Positions 36,042 through 45,157 are shown, counted from the stretch's first letter. The stretch: DNA of 64,000 bases from Lentilactobacillus rapi DSM 19907 = JCM 15042 (GCF_001436255.1 NZ_AZEI01000076.1:124001-188000); one strand, 5' to 3'. Made by a program: numbers and translations. The notes: generated by a model not told the origin, from the sequence alone.

Positions 36042-37097
36042 TTAGTTCGCCTCAATTGAGCTCAAAAATTCGTTTTGCAGTGGTACGTTACCATCAAAAT
36101 CACCATCAAACCGGACTGTTCTTGTTGTTGAACCAGATTTCTTAACGCCTCGCATTTCAACACACATGTGGCGGGCATCAATCACGACTGCGACTCCTTT
36201 AGGTGACAAAATTTGATTCAGTTGATCAACAATATCATCCGTTACTTGTTCTTGCAATGTTAACTTGTGTGATACAAAATCAACTAGTCTGGGGATTTTA
36301 CTCAGTCCAATAATGGTTCCGTTATTTGGAATGTAAGCCACATTAACGGTTCCAAAAAATGGCATCAGGTGATGCTCACACATTGAATAAAATGGAATGT
36401 GGTTCATGATCACCATTTTAGACTTGCCAGATTCTTCAGAATGGAACAATTTATAATCTGAAAAATCTTTCAATCCGACTGAAGAAAAGATTTCGCTATA
36501 CATACGACTCACCCGATTAGGTGTTTCAACGAGCCCATCACGTTGTGGATCGTCTCCAATCGCTGCCAGAATATCGGTAATTGCTTTTTCAATGGTATCT
36601 TGACTATTATCAGTATCTGGAACTTTGGTTAATCGTTGCTCTTGGGAATCAAGCTTTGAAATAGCTGTATTGATTTGTTCGTAGTACGGGAATGTCCGTT
36701 GGATTAACTGCTTAACTGGAACAAGCACAAATTTTCGGTTAAACGTTTCTGGGTGAGGAATCTGTAAATCGTCACTATTGATCACTTGGTTTCCATAAAA
36801 GATAATATCAATATCTAACGTCCGGGGGCCCCAATGAACTTTTCGTGTTCGCCGAAGACTCTTTTCGATGGCGTGAATCACATTTAATAATGATTCTGGA
36901 TCAAGATTAGTGGTGATTTTCACTGCCGTATTAATAAACGATCGCTGAGAAACATTACCAACCGGTGACGTTTCATAGAAGCTTGCGACATCGTCAATGA
37001 TAATTTGGGAATTATTGCCAAGCATTTGAATCGCGCTATTAATATAACGTTGCCGATTACCAATATTGCTCCCCAGACTTAAGTAAACTTCTTCCAT
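36042..37097 (-). CDS. folKE: Fused HPPK and GTP cyclohydrolase I (FolKE)
   Basis: A bifunctional folate enzyme of 351 residues. Residues 1-155 are 6-hydroxymethyl-dihydropterin pyrophosphokinase (FolK): LSLGSNIGNR, YETSPVG, and WGPRTLDIDIIFYG. After a linker, residues 170-351 are GTP cyclohydrolase I (FolE): zinc ligands in SMCEHHLMPF and HMCVEMRGVKKSGS. This same fusion is known from Lactococcus lactis. The frame is uninterrupted. ATG 37097 is seven bases from GGAGG; ATG 37100 is also possible and overlaps the folB stop. The FolE half performs the first step and FolK the step before FolP. Confidence 0.95.
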   Translation of the reverse strand: MEEVYLSLGSNIGNRQRYINSAIQMLGNNSQIIIDDVASFYETSPVGNVSQRSFINTAVKITTNLDPESLLNVIHAIEKSLRRTRKVHWGPRTLDIDIIFYGNQVINSDDLQIPHPETFNRKFVLVPVKQLIQRTFPYYEQINTAISKLDSQEQRLTKVPDTDNSQDTIEKAITDILAAIGDDPQRDGLVETPNRVSRMYSEIFSSVGLKDFSDYKLFHSEESGKSKMVIMNHIPFYSMCEHHLMPFFGTVNVAYIPNNGTIIGLSKIPRLVDFVSHKLTLQEQVTDDIVDQLNQILSPKGVAVVIDARHMCVEMRGVKKSGSTTRTVRFDGDFDGNVPLQNEFLSSIEAN

Positions 37098-37447
37098 CAT
37101 TCATCCTCCATTTCAATTTCGACACTGTCTAGGACACCATCAATCGGCAGCCCAAGTTTTCTGATTCTAACAGTTGTTTTCCCGATTCGGGGATCCAATG
37201 CCTTAATTTGGGTGATGATCATCTGAGCCAGAGTTTCGATTAGTTTAACGTGATGATTAGTGACAATGGTTTGCACCTTTTGATAAAAGTCGCCGTAAGA
37301 AACAGTCGTTGACAAATCATCATGCTTGGGATCCGCCTCAATTTGGGTAATTAAATCAATCTGAAGTGATTGCCCCACCACCTGTTCCTCTGGTAAAACA
37401 CCAATATGTGCATGAAACGCCATATTATTTAACTTAATTGTGTACAT
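37097..37447 (-). CDS. folB: Dihydroneopterin aldolase
   Basis: Cleaves dihydroneopterin to 6-hydroxymethyl-dihydropterin. It has 116 residues. The GVLPEEQVVGQ stretch carries the conserved Glu, VSYGDFY and KLIETLAQ follow, and a conserved Lys lies in RIRKLGLPI. ATG 37447 follows AAAAAGGAGTCG; a longer in-frame start at 37468 is less likely. It is the first gene of folB-folKE-folC-folP, all tightly packed, and is preceded by a terminator that isolates it from folT. Confidence 0.92.
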   Translation of the reverse strand: MYTIKLNNMAFHAHIGVLPEEQVVGQSLQIDLITQIEADPKHDDLSTTVSYGDFYQKVQTIVTNHHVKLIETLAQMIITQIKALDPRIGKTTVRIRKLGLPIDGVLDSVEIEMEDE

Positions 37448-37480
37448 AATTCGACTCCTTTTTGACAAATATCATAGGAC

Positions 37481-37528
37481 AAAAAGACGGCCCACAAGTA
37501 CAACGTTAAACGTGTACTGCGTGTCGTC
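37481..37528 (-). terminator. Terminator between folT and folB
   Basis: On the minus strand a stem built from GACG/CGTC, CAC/GTG and AGTAC/GTACT around a small loop is followed by TTTTT. A possible -10 TATGAT just after it may start the folB operon. Confidence 0.7.
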
Positions 37529-37535
37529 ACAGTGA

Positions 37536-38066
37536 TCAATTTAAGAGGCGATTTTTAATCATCTCAAATGATTTTGAATTCATAATGAAGTATAAAATTG
37601 CGATTTCAATTGGAGTGATAATAACTTCCTTCAATGTTCTCATTGGTAGCAACCCGAAGAAAGGCGTTTTGTATAGAACCGTTAGCCAAAATGTATTCAA
37701 AACCGCATTCACAAGGACAGCAATAATCAGTTGAGACACAATAACGCGTTTCCAAGTGATTTCCTTGTTATAGAAGAAGAAACCATAAATGGCCGCTCCC
37801 AAAATAGCAGAAACCGTGAAACCCGGAAAGTATGGACTGCCAGAAATAAGCGTCCCAATAATATCACCCAATGCAGCAGTCGTCGAAGACCACAGTGGTC
37901 CATATAAGTAACTGGTGATTGCAACTACGATAAAGCCAAAGCTCAGTCTCATAAATTGGGTTCCAACCGTAAATCGACCCAGTATCAGTGCAAGTGCCAT
38001 TAAGACACCTAACACGACAACATCTAATGTTCTGAGCTTCCTAAAACCTAGTGATAATGACTTCAT
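37536..38066 (-). CDS. folT: Folate ECF transporter S component FolT
   Basis: A membrane substrate-binding subunit of an energy-coupling factor transporter that imports folate, working with the shared EcfA-EcfA'-EcfT module encoded elsewhere. It has 176 residues and about six hydrophobic segments, with the typical first helix VVVLGVLMALALILGRF. The start at ATG 38066 follows GAGGAGATG, which is in a possible sequestering hairpin; a longer start at 38099 lies inside this control region. A THF riboswitch directly upstream supports folate as the substrate. Confidence 0.92.
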   Translation of the reverse strand: MKSLSLGFRKLRTLDVVVLGVLMALALILGRFTVGTQFMRLSFGFIVVAITSYLYGPLWSSTTAALGDIIGTLISGSPYFPGFTVSAILGAAIYGFFFYNKEITWKRVIVSQLIIAVLVNAVLNTFWLTVLYKTPFFGLLPMRTLKEVIITPIEIAILYFIMNSKSFEMIKNRLLN

Positions 38067-38077
38067 AATGCTGACAT

Positions 38078-38127
38078 CTCCTCTAAAGGAGCTCACCACT
38101 ATTTAGAATGTCTAAATAAGCTGGTGA
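38078..38127 (-). promoter_or_regulatory. Expression platform of the folT riboswitch
   Basis: Reading on the minus strand, TCACCA plus CTATTTAG-type sequences form a strong hairpin (38,093-38,127), then CTCCT pairs with AGGAG (38,078-38,091), which would hide the folT ribosome binding site. This points to control of translation. No T run follows, so transcription termination is unlikely. Confidence 0.5.
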
Positions 38128-38232
38128 ATGCGGAAACAACACCGCAGTTAAAGAACAAGTCGAAGCTCTTTAGCTTTCGTTCGAAGTTCACATTCCGTTC
38201 CTTCGACACTTAACGCATTGAATCCTACCCCA
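38125..38232 (-). ncRNA. Tetrahydrofolate riboswitch (THF-I aptamer)
   Basis: On the minus strand the conserved segments of the THF aptamer appear in order: GATTC, GCGTTAAGTGT, GGAATGT, ACGAAAGC and TGCGGTG. Helix P1 can form between GGATTCAA and TTGTTTCC (with a 2x2 internal loop), P2 between TGCG and TGCG, and P3 between CGAAG and CTTCG. The P4 region is longer than usual. Position directly before folT is the classic location. Confidence 0.85.
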
Positions 38233-38340
38233 ATATTTAATTATGTAACTATTAAAGCTTATCATATTCAAATAAAAAAGCAATCACTTAGCCGGATTTT
38301 ACCGAACATTTAGTGATTGTTTCAAATGATTGTTTCGTTT

Positions 38341-39213
38341 TTATAATTGATCCTGATCGAAATCACGAAGCCATGCAAGTGCCAGTGCTTTATCTCCCAG
38401 ATGGGTTCCGATGGTGGGTCCAAAATAACTTTGTTCAATTTTCATATCCGGATAAAGTTCGTGAATTTTGTTTGCCCATTCATTTCCGGCTTTAGGATCA
38501 TTCCCATTGATTACAAGAGCACGCAACGGATAAGTCGTCCGCTGTTGCGCCTGTGCAAATAACTCTTCAACCCTCTTGAGCGCTTTTTTTCGCGATCGAA
38601 TTTTTTCGAAGGCGACAATTTCATTGCTCTTATCGTCAAACGTGAGTAATGGCTTAATTTTCAGGATTCCCCCAATAAATGCGGATGCATTAGATAAGCG
38701 TCCACCACGGACAAGGTTCTGAAGATCATCAACCACAAACAATTCGTCGATTGTTGACCTTAAATCATCCAAATAATGGATAATCTGTTCAGGAGTCCTG
38801 CCCAGAGTAGCCATTTTACTAGCTTGAATCGCAAGATACCCCATCAGCTTGACAGTAATCTTAGAATCATATGGAATCACCCTAATATTATCGATCGATG
38901 GCGCCACTTGTTCCAACGAATTATAAAAACCCGATATTGTGCTGGCTAAATGAATACTAATAACAGTATCATAGCCTTCATCCGCTAATTTCTCATAAAG
39001 TTCAATCATTTCACCAACTGGTGGTTGAGAGGTACTTGGAAAGGAGTGAGACGTTTTCAATTTTTCATAGAAGGCCTCAGTGGTGATGTCGTCGCCCTCC
39101 TTGTACTCCTTACCATCAATAATGACTGGAATTGGAACCACTGTTATATGGTATTTTTGTTGTTCTGCTTCAGTAAGGTACGCAGTACTATCAGTTACAA
39201 TAGCAATCTTCAT
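38341..39213 (-). CDS. DegV family fatty acid-binding protein
   Basis: A 290-residue DegV protein. Members (FakB) hold a fatty acid and present it to FakA, a homologue of which is at 2968-4680. The family motifs are the N-terminal AIVTDSTAYL, SQPPVGE, ISIHLASTISG and, near residue 160, NLVRGGRLSNASAFIGG then IKPLLTF. It starts 19 bases after the marR stop with AGGTGGATTG as ribosome binding site, so it is probably controlled by that regulator. Confidence 0.92.
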   Translation of the reverse strand: MKIAIVTDSTAYLTEAEQQKYHITVVPIPVIIDGKEYKEGDDITTEAFYEKLKTSHSFPSTSQPPVGEMIELYEKLADEGYDTVISIHLASTISGFYNSLEQVAPSIDNIRVIPYDSKITVKLMGYLAIQASKMATLGRTPEQIIHYLDDLRSTIDELFVVDDLQNLVRGGRLSNASAFIGGILKIKPLLTFDDKSNEIVAFEKIRSRKKALKRVEELFAQAQQRTTYPLRALVINGNDPKAGNEWANKIHELYPDMKIEQSYFGPTIGTHLGDKALALAWLRDFDQDQL

Positions 39214-39232
39214 TCAATCCACCTGCTCATAA

Positions 39233-39646
39233 TTATATTCTGCCAAGACTTTGTTCCAACCGATTGATCAAAATCTTCAGTAGATTCTTCTCTTCATCGG
39301 TCCAGTGACTAAAAATTCGATCTGTAAGAGCATTGAGCTTGGTTTTGACGTATGTACTTGATTCGATCCCTTTATGGGTAACATTATATATCAATTGACG
39401 TTTATCCTTACCCACAGCTGTCTTTTCTAACATGTCTTTTTCAACGAGGCGCTTTAACTGGCGGGACAAGGTTGAAATGTCCAGTTGGGTCGTTGCCGAC
39501 AAAGCTTCTTGAGTAGTATGGCCATCAATGACCTGATCTAGTAACTTCCATTCCGAAATTGTGAGCCCCGTTGCTTTGGTGATCGCAAATAATTGTGCTT
39601 TATGGTTTTTGGCAGCAGAATTAAGTGCTGGAAGAATATCCTTCAT
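39233..39646 (-). CDS. MarR family transcriptional regulator
   Basis: A 137-residue winged helix-turn-helix protein of the MarR family (about 30-105): LTISEWKLLDQVIDG, LDISTLSRQLKRLVEKDMLEK, and the wing GKDKRQLIYNVTHKG. ATG 39646 follows TCGGAGGTATTG. It is the first gene of marR-degV. Cotranscription with a fatty-acid-binding DegV gene suggests a role in lipid supply, but this is inference. Its own promoter contains the palindromic hexamer GTATAC across the -10 box, a possible autoregulatory site. Confidence 0.88.
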   Translation of the reverse strand: MKDILPALNSAAKNHKAQLFAITKATGLTISEWKLLDQVIDGHTTQEALSATTQLDISTLSRQLKRLVEKDMLEKTAVGKDKRQLIYNVTHKGIESSTYVKTKLNALTDRIFSHWTDEEKNLLKILINRLEQSLGRI

Positions 39647-39669
39647 GATGACAATACCTCCGAAAAAAT

Positions 39670-39698
39670 AGTATACGCTAAATAATTATGACTTACAA
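39670..39698 (-). promoter_or_regulatory. Promoter for marR-degV
   Basis: On the minus strand TTGTAA (39693-39698), a 17-base spacer and TATACT (39670-39675) lie about 25 bases before marR. Confidence 0.6.
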
Positions 39699-39775
39699 AT
39701 GAACAACAGGTTTCGCATCAAGGCGTGAAGTGCGCTATACTAATAGATGCTACCTATATGAAAGTGAGTGATAAG

Positions 39776-41485
39776 ATGTCATTTGATGGTTCTTTTACCC
39801 ATTCCATGAGAAACGAATTAGCTTCAATTTTGAAGACTGGAAGGGTAAGCAAAATAAATCAACCCTATCCAAATGAATTAATATTAACAATCCGTGCCCA
39901 AAGTAAAAATCAACAATTATTGCTGTCTGCTAACCCGACCTATGCACGGGTTCAATTAACTAAAATTCCCTATTCAAATCCAAGTGTTCCAAGTAATTTT
40001 ACGATGATCATGAGAAAACACCTGAGTGGTGCAATTTTGACCGATGTTCAGCAATTAGACAACGATCGGGTCCTCAAATTTCTGTTCACCTCAAGAAATG
40101 AACTCGGGGATCAAACCGAACTGTGTTTAAATGTCGAAATTATGGCCAGACACAGTAACATTATTTTAGTTGATCAAAAAACCAGCAAGGTCATCGATGC
40201 CATTAAGCATGTTGGTTCAGATGTCAACCGCTATCGGATTTTGCTACCAGGAGCAACTTACATTAATCCACCAAAGCAAGACGTACAAAATCCATTTACA
40301 AAGACAAGCTTTACTGATATTGATCAATTAATTGAAGAATTTCCAAATGTTCAGGTTCTCGCAGATAATGTTCGCAAAATGATTCAGGGATTGGGTAAAG
40401 ACACGTCCTTGGCACTAGCAAGTTATTTGCACAAATCTGATCAAACGGAAACTAATTTCAAGAACTTTTTTAGTCAATTTGATGAGCCAAAGCCGACGTT
40501 GAGCAATATTGCTAATAACAAACTTAATTTTACCGCATTTCCGTATCCAGATACAGCAAAAAATACTTTTTATTCGACGCTTAGCGAATTACTAGATGCC
40601 TATTACGCAGAAAAAGCGCAACGGGATCGAGTTCGTGAGCAAGGAGCCGTTTTAATTCAAGTCGTTAAAAAACAGCTCAAGAAAAATCGAACGAAGCTCA
40701 AGCGACTGACTCGGGACATGGCCGAAACTGAGAATGCAGATGCGTTCAAAATTAAAGGTGAAATCTTAACGACGTATCTCAACAAAATCCAACGGGGAAT
40801 GCAAACAATTGAGCTTCCCAACTATTATGACAATAACGCTATGATCTCAATTAGCCTTTCAAACCAATTGTCTCCTTCAGAAAATGCCCAGCGTTATTTT
40901 AAAAAGTATCAAAAATTAAAGAACGCTGTTAAATATTTGAACGAACAGATGAAGTTAACGCAACAAGAAATTGATTACTTTGAAAATATTCAGTCTCAGA
41001 TTGAATTGGCTAAACCAGAAGACTTAATAGATATTCGCTACGAATTAGAACAGGGCCACTATCTTCGGGATCATGAGCAACATGGTAAAAAGAAAAAAGC
41101 TAAGCGCCAAAAGATTAACAAACCAGAGGAATTTGTTTCAACTGATGGTACCGAAATTCTCGTCGGGAAAAATAATCTCCAAAACGAACGTTTGACCATG
41201 CATACTGCTGATAAACGGGAGACATGGCTTCATACGAAGAATATTCCCGGCTCTCATGTGATTGTGCGAAGTTTTAATCCATCCGAACAAACCTTGACCG
41301 AGGCAGCCAATTTGGCAGCATATTTCTCAAAAGCTCGTAACTCAGCTAAGGTCCCTGTAGATTATACAAAGGTTAAGCATATTAGAAAGCCGAATGGCGC
41401 AAAACCCGGCTTCGTTATTTATGATAGTCAGCAAACGCTATTCATTGATCCTTCAGAAGACATCGTTAATAAACTTAGAAAATAG
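39776..41485 (+). CDS. rqcH: Ribosome quality control factor RqcH (NFACT, FbpA family)
   Basis: Binds stalled 50S subunits carrying peptidyl-tRNA and adds C-terminal alanine tails that mark the nascent chain for degradation. It has 569 residues in NFACT order: NFACT-N (1-~260), a helix-hairpin-helix and coiled-coil middle (about 270-440) and NFACT-R (about 455-569) with ETWLHTKNIPGSHV. Asp97-Arg98 match the DR pair essential for tailing in Bacillus subtilis RqcH. The start ATG 39776 follows AAAGTGAG; in-frame starts from 39725 lack a site. Older annotations call it fibronectin-binding protein. Confidence 0.93.
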   Translation: MSFDGSFTHSMRNELASILKTGRVSKINQPYPNELILTIRAQSKNQQLLLSANPTYARVQLTKIPYSNPSVPSNFTMIMRKHLSGAILTDVQQLDNDRVLKFLFTSRNELGDQTELCLNVEIMARHSNIILVDQKTSKVIDAIKHVGSDVNRYRILLPGATYINPPKQDVQNPFTKTSFTDIDQLIEEFPNVQVLADNVRKMIQGLGKDTSLALASYLHKSDQTETNFKNFFSQFDEPKPTLSNIANNKLNFTAFPYPDTAKNTFYSTLSELLDAYYAEKAQRDRVREQGAVLIQVVKKQLKKNRTKLKRLTRDMAETENADAFKIKGEILTTYLNKIQRGMQTIELPNYYDNNAMISISLSNQLSPSENAQRYFKKYQKLKNAVKYLNEQMKLTQQEIDYFENIQSQIELAKPEDLIDIRYELEQGHYLRDHEQHGKKKKAKRQKINKPEEFVSTDGTEILVGKNNLQNERLTMHTADKRETWLHTKNIPGSHVIVRSFNPSEQTLTEAANLAAYFSKARNSAKVPVDYTKVKHIRKPNGAKPGFVIYDSQQTLFIDPSEDIVNKLRK

Positions 41486-41494
41486 TTCATGATA

Positions 41495-41542
41495 AAATAG
41501 TGGCTAAACCAGGCAAGTAGAAGTCTGGTTTAGCCACTATTT
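41495..41542. terminator. Bidirectional terminator between rqcH and carB
   Basis: AAATAGTGGCTAAACCAG (41495-41512) and its exact inverted copy (41525-41542) form an 18-pair stem around a 12-base loop, with A and T tails on both strands between convergent genes. Confidence 0.9.
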
Positions 41543-41561
41543 GTTATATACAATTTATTGA

Positions 41562-44060
41562 CTATTCAAAGTTTTTAAATGATAAAGATGCGCCAACTTC
41601 CTGTTTCGTGGTTCCCTCTTGGCGATTAGACTGGAGCTCTTTAAATGGGAACTTGGCAGTCATAATTGAATAACGCTTATGCTCAGCTGGTCGTAACTGT
41701 TCCCGCAAAGATTCCATATCAAGCAATCCAAGATACTTTCTAACTAATACATTAATCCAGTTAACCCCTGTCGTCTTAGTCAAAAAGGCTGTTTCAGTGA
41801 TTCGAACGGGCCGAATCCCTGTGCATGTGTACTCAGATCCTGATTGATCAAATAATACTTGTACGAGACCTTGCCATTCAGTGGGATCCACCGAACTAAT
41901 CGCCTGCTTAATCAATGGCTGTTCATCAGTTTCCCAATGACTCATGGGTTCTTGATAATCGTTAATATGATGGAGATCCAGCCGATTGTTATGGTTGAAA
42001 AACGAAAGCGTCGTAACAGGAATGATTTCGTCGTCCTGAATAAACAAATCAACTGCCGCTGTGGCTTCTTGTTCCTTGTATACGGCAACTTTTTGATCTG
42101 GCGGTAAAACGACCACATTCAAGCCAGTGAATTGTTTTAACTGTTTTGAAAGATAATGCCGATTCCCTGGTAGGAAAACTACATCAGGCTGATCAACATT
42201 AATAATATTCAAAATATTTCCCAATTGGATCGGCTCAATGTATTGCTTATCACTTAACTGAGGTGTAAGTGAAACTGCATTGGGATTGGTATTCATAATG
42301 ATTGTTTTGTAGCCGGCTTTTTTAAGCGATGTAAGGATTTGAGTCGTGTAATAATCAGCTGCAGAATTGGGTCCTAACTGATTGCCACCTCTTCCAATTA
42401 CTAAGGCTGTTTTGCCGGAAAATGGTTGACTTTCATTTTCAAGTTCATAGCTGCTGTAAAAAATATTGGTTGCTTCTATGAATTCCCCAGCACTTGGTTC
42501 GATTTCTTTATAAGTCACTGGTTGCTTGGTATTTCGATTCATTCGAGTGATTTCAGAAATGTTTACATTCCATAGCTCGGCTAGCATGCCATCACCAAAA
42601 CCGTATTTGTGACCAACCTGAACCGAATGCGGCGACATTGGGTTATTAATCACATAGTCCTGGGCCCGTAACAATTGATTGAGCTTATAGAAATAAAAAC
42701 GATCAATTCGGGTCAGTTCAGATAACTCGTCAACTGAGAAGCCTCTTCTTAGTGCTTCCATTAAGATCAATATTCTGCTGGCCAACGGGTGAATTAATTG
42801 ATTGATCACATCATCGTCATCAACTTTAGACACACTCGGAAGAATATCCCTCGGTGAAAATTGGGAGCTATGCATGGACTTGATAATTGCTTCTTCAACG
42901 GTTCTGCCAATCCCGATTGTCGACCCTACCGATTTCATCAGGGTATTGAGATGTTGATCAACGTCATTGATATCCCGAAATGGCCAGAGTGGAATTCTAA
43001 CCAATACGTGATCCATCGTTGGTTCCATGAATGGAAGATATTTGCTATATTTCGTTGGCAGTTTAATCTCTGTGAAAGTATAGCCTAATTCCAAAAAGCT
43101 TGAAACGTAAGTCAATGGATAACCGGTTGCCTTAGCTGCCAACAAAGTATTTCGAGTAAAAAAAGGGCTAACTTTGGTAACAAAATAATTTGAATCGGTT
43201 CTACTCTGGGCAAATTGGACATGACAAGTTCCCGTCACATTAAGCGCGTCCATAATTCGAAAAGTAGCCGTTCGCAGTGCCTGATATTCTTCGTTAATTA
43301 ATGTCTGGGTTGGGGCAAAAATGATTGAATCACCAGAATGAATTCCAATTGGATCCATGTCTTCCAAACCAGTAATCAACATTTTGTTCCCGTTGGTATC
43401 CCGGACACCAACCATTTCAATTTCTTTATAGCCAACAATACTTTGTTCAATCGAACAGCGTTTAATATAAGTTCGTTTAAAGCTCACGTCTAGGGCATCT
43501 TCTAGTTCATCGGTATTGTTACAAATGAACCGGCTGGTATCATGGCTAGCTGAAATTGGCTTTACAATAACCGGGAAACCGACTTCGCGGACAAAATCCA
43601 TTGCTTCACTATCGTCAGCGACAATTTTGGAAGCAATCACTTTCTCACTGATTTCGGTCAGCAAATCTCGTAATTTCTGATTATCGATGACTTTGCGCAA
43701 ATCTGCTGGCTTAATGCCAAGCAATGTCACGTTATTGGCGCTTAACACGCCACTTTCTGACAACTGCCAGGCAATTTGCATTGCATTTAAACCACCCGTC
43801 GTGGCCATAATTGCATCCGGCTGTTCCTTCTCAATAATGTTCACAACATTTTTGAAATTGACCTGCTGAACATAAACGTTGGCAGGCTGAATCTCTTCAC
43901 TAGTAACCGAGAACGGGTTATCATCGACATAAATAATTTGAGCACCCGTTTTTCGCAGGGCAATTAATCGCTCAAAAGCGGCCGCGTCGAGCTCATTTTC
44001 GTGACCAATACTTGTTGGGCCACCACCTAGTAATAGGACTTTATTAATATCTATTGCCAT
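41562..44060 (-). CDS. carB: Shortened carbamoyl-phosphate synthase large subunit-like protein, probable pseudoenzyme
   Basis: An 832-residue protein with the CarB fold order, against about 1060 in working enzymes. Residues 1-400 match the first ATP-grasp half, 400-545 the oligomerisation domain, and 545-832 a shrunken second half; the C-terminal regulatory domain is gone. In the first half the glycine-rich ATP loop is SASHDTSR, and of the metal ligands Gln282 remains, but the Glu and Asn expected in VIEMNP are Lys296 and Ser298. The GIHSGDS loop remains. The frame is intact and overlaps carA by 17 bases. Likely non-catalytic; function unknown. Confidence 0.85.
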   Translation of the reverse strand: MAIDINKVLLLGGGPTSIGHENELDAAAFERLIALRKTGAQIIYVDDNPFSVTSEEIQPANVYVQQVNFKNVVNIIEKEQPDAIMATTGGLNAMQIAWQLSESGVLSANNVTLLGIKPADLRKVIDNQKLRDLLTEISEKVIASKIVADDSEAMDFVREVGFPVIVKPISASHDTSRFICNNTDELEDALDVSFKRTYIKRCSIEQSIVGYKEIEMVGVRDTNGNKMLITGLEDMDPIGIHSGDSIIFAPTQTLINEEYQALRTATFRIMDALNVTGTCHVQFAQSRTDSNYFVTKVSPFFTRNTLLAAKATGYPLTYVSSFLELGYTFTEIKLPTKYSKYLPFMEPTMDHVLVRIPLWPFRDINDVDQHLNTLMKSVGSTIGIGRTVEEAIIKSMHSSQFSPRDILPSVSKVDDDDVINQLIHPLASRILILMEALRRGFSVDELSELTRIDRFYFYKLNQLLRAQDYVINNPMSPHSVQVGHKYGFGDGMLAELWNVNISEITRMNRNTKQPVTYKEIEPSAGEFIEATNIFYSSYELENESQPFSGKTALVIGRGGNQLGPNSAADYYTTQILTSLKKAGYKTIIMNTNPNAVSLTPQLSDKQYIEPIQLGNILNIINVDQPDVVFLPGNRHYLSKQLKQFTGLNVVVLPPDQKVAVYKEQEATAAVDLFIQDDEIIPVTTLSFFNHNNRLDLHHINDYQEPMSHWETDEQPLIKQAISSVDPTEWQGLVQVLFDQSGSEYTCTGIRPVRITETAFLTKTTGVNWINVLVRKYLGLLDMESLREQLRPAEHKRYSIMTAKFPFKELQSNRQEGTTKQEVGASLSFKNFE

Positions 44061-45135
44061 TGTCGACCCTTCTTCTTTCCATTATTTCCGTGAAGTCATC
44101 AAACAAGCCAACACTATCTTTAGGTCCCGGTGCCCCATCAGGTGAAAATTGAACTGAAAAGGCCGGAAAATCACGGTGACGAAGCCCCTGAACCGTACCA
44201 TTAACTAAATCAATGTGGGTAATAAATAATTTCGCGTGATCAATTGACTTGGGATCAACCGCATATCCTTGTTCCTGACCGGAATAAAAGATTTCATTTG
44301 TGATAATTTCACGAATTGGATGGTTGGCCCCGTGATGCTCAACTCTAAGTTGGTAAACACTGGCATCGTTTGCCAAAGCGAATAATTCATGACCCAACCC
44401 AATAGCAAATAACGGCGCTTGGCTTTGAACTTCTTCAATCATCTTTAGGACTGACTGGGGCAAATTCGATGGTGCCCCAGGGCCAGTTGATAAAACAATC
44501 CCATCTGGATCTAAATCAAGGATCATTTCACTGGATGCATTCCAAGGCACAACCGTTACGTTACAATTTCGACGGGATAATTCACGCAAAATTCCACTTT
44601 TGAGGCCGAAATCAACGACAACAACGTTATCCCCCTCATCAGGATTGGGATAAGGTTTCGGTGTTGCAACTTGGGCGACTTGTTGATTCGTTAAAACAGT
44701 GGCATGCAGCTGATCGAATGCATGATCATCCGCCACGTCAACAATGCTGGCTTTCATATTACCGTATTTCTGGAGTCGGTGACGAATTTCACGGGTATCT
44801 ACATCATAAATACCGGGAATCTTATGCTGTTTCAAATAACGATCCAACGAAATTCGTTTAAAGTGGTCAGTTGCCAGATTCTCATATTCACGAACAATCA
44901 CGCCTTTAGCAGACGGCAAAATGGACTCGTACGCATTTTGGTCGAGTCCGGTATTACCAATTGATGATTGGGTAAAAACAATTATTTGGTTGTGGTAAAT
45001 TTGGTTGGAGATGATTTCCTGGTAGCCATTCATTGTTGAATTGGCAACCAGTTCTCCAGTTGTTGTCGCTAATGAACCGAATGCCTTACCAGGGTACGCA
45101 GATCCATCTTCTAATATCAAATATCTTTGCGTCAT
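44044..45135 (-). CDS. carA: Carbamoyl-phosphate synthase small subunit-like protein without catalytic triad
   Basis: A 363-residue CarA homologue. The N-terminal CPSase domain (1-150) retains LILEDGSAYPGKAFG, NGYQE and DVDTREI. The C-terminal glutamine amidotransferase domain (170-355) keeps its fold motifs but all three catalytic residues are replaced: Gly246 stands at the nucleophilic Cys (AIGLGHE, usually GICLGHQ), and Ser331 and Asp333 stand at His and Glu (QFSPDG, usually QYHPEA). It therefore cannot release ammonia from glutamine in the usual way. It begins 22 bases after pyrR with GGGGAG and overlaps carB. Confidence 0.88.
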   Translation of the reverse strand: MTQRYLILEDGSAYPGKAFGSLATTTGELVANSTMNGYQEIISNQIYHNQIIVFTQSSIGNTGLDQNAYESILPSAKGVIVREYENLATDHFKRISLDRYLKQHKIPGIYDVDTREIRHRLQKYGNMKASIVDVADDHAFDQLHATVLTNQQVAQVATPKPYPNPDEGDNVVVVDFGLKSGILRELSRRNCNVTVVPWNASSEMILDLDPDGIVLSTGPGAPSNLPQSVLKMIEEVQSQAPLFAIGLGHELFALANDASVYQLRVEHHGANHPIREIITNEIFYSGQEQGYAVDPKSIDHAKLFITHIDLVNGTVQGLRHRDFPAFSVQFSPDGAPGPKDSVGLFDDFTEIMERRRVDNGNRY

Positions 45136-45157
45136 GCTGACTCCCCATTACTAAGTA

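Noticed and set aside
36042-37097. FolK-FolE fusion as a sequencing error joining two genes
   Set aside because: The same fusion is known from Lactococcus, and both halves are complete with a sensible linker.
41562-44060. carB as a frameshifted or truncated pseudogene
   Set aside because: The frame is continuous through 832 codons, ends near a proper terminator and keeps domain order; no CarB-like sequence was seen downstream before the terminator. A conserved pseudoenzyme is the better reading.
45136-45157. PyrR-type attenuator between pyrR and carA
   Set aside because: Only 22 bases separate the genes, room for a ribosome binding site and nothing more.
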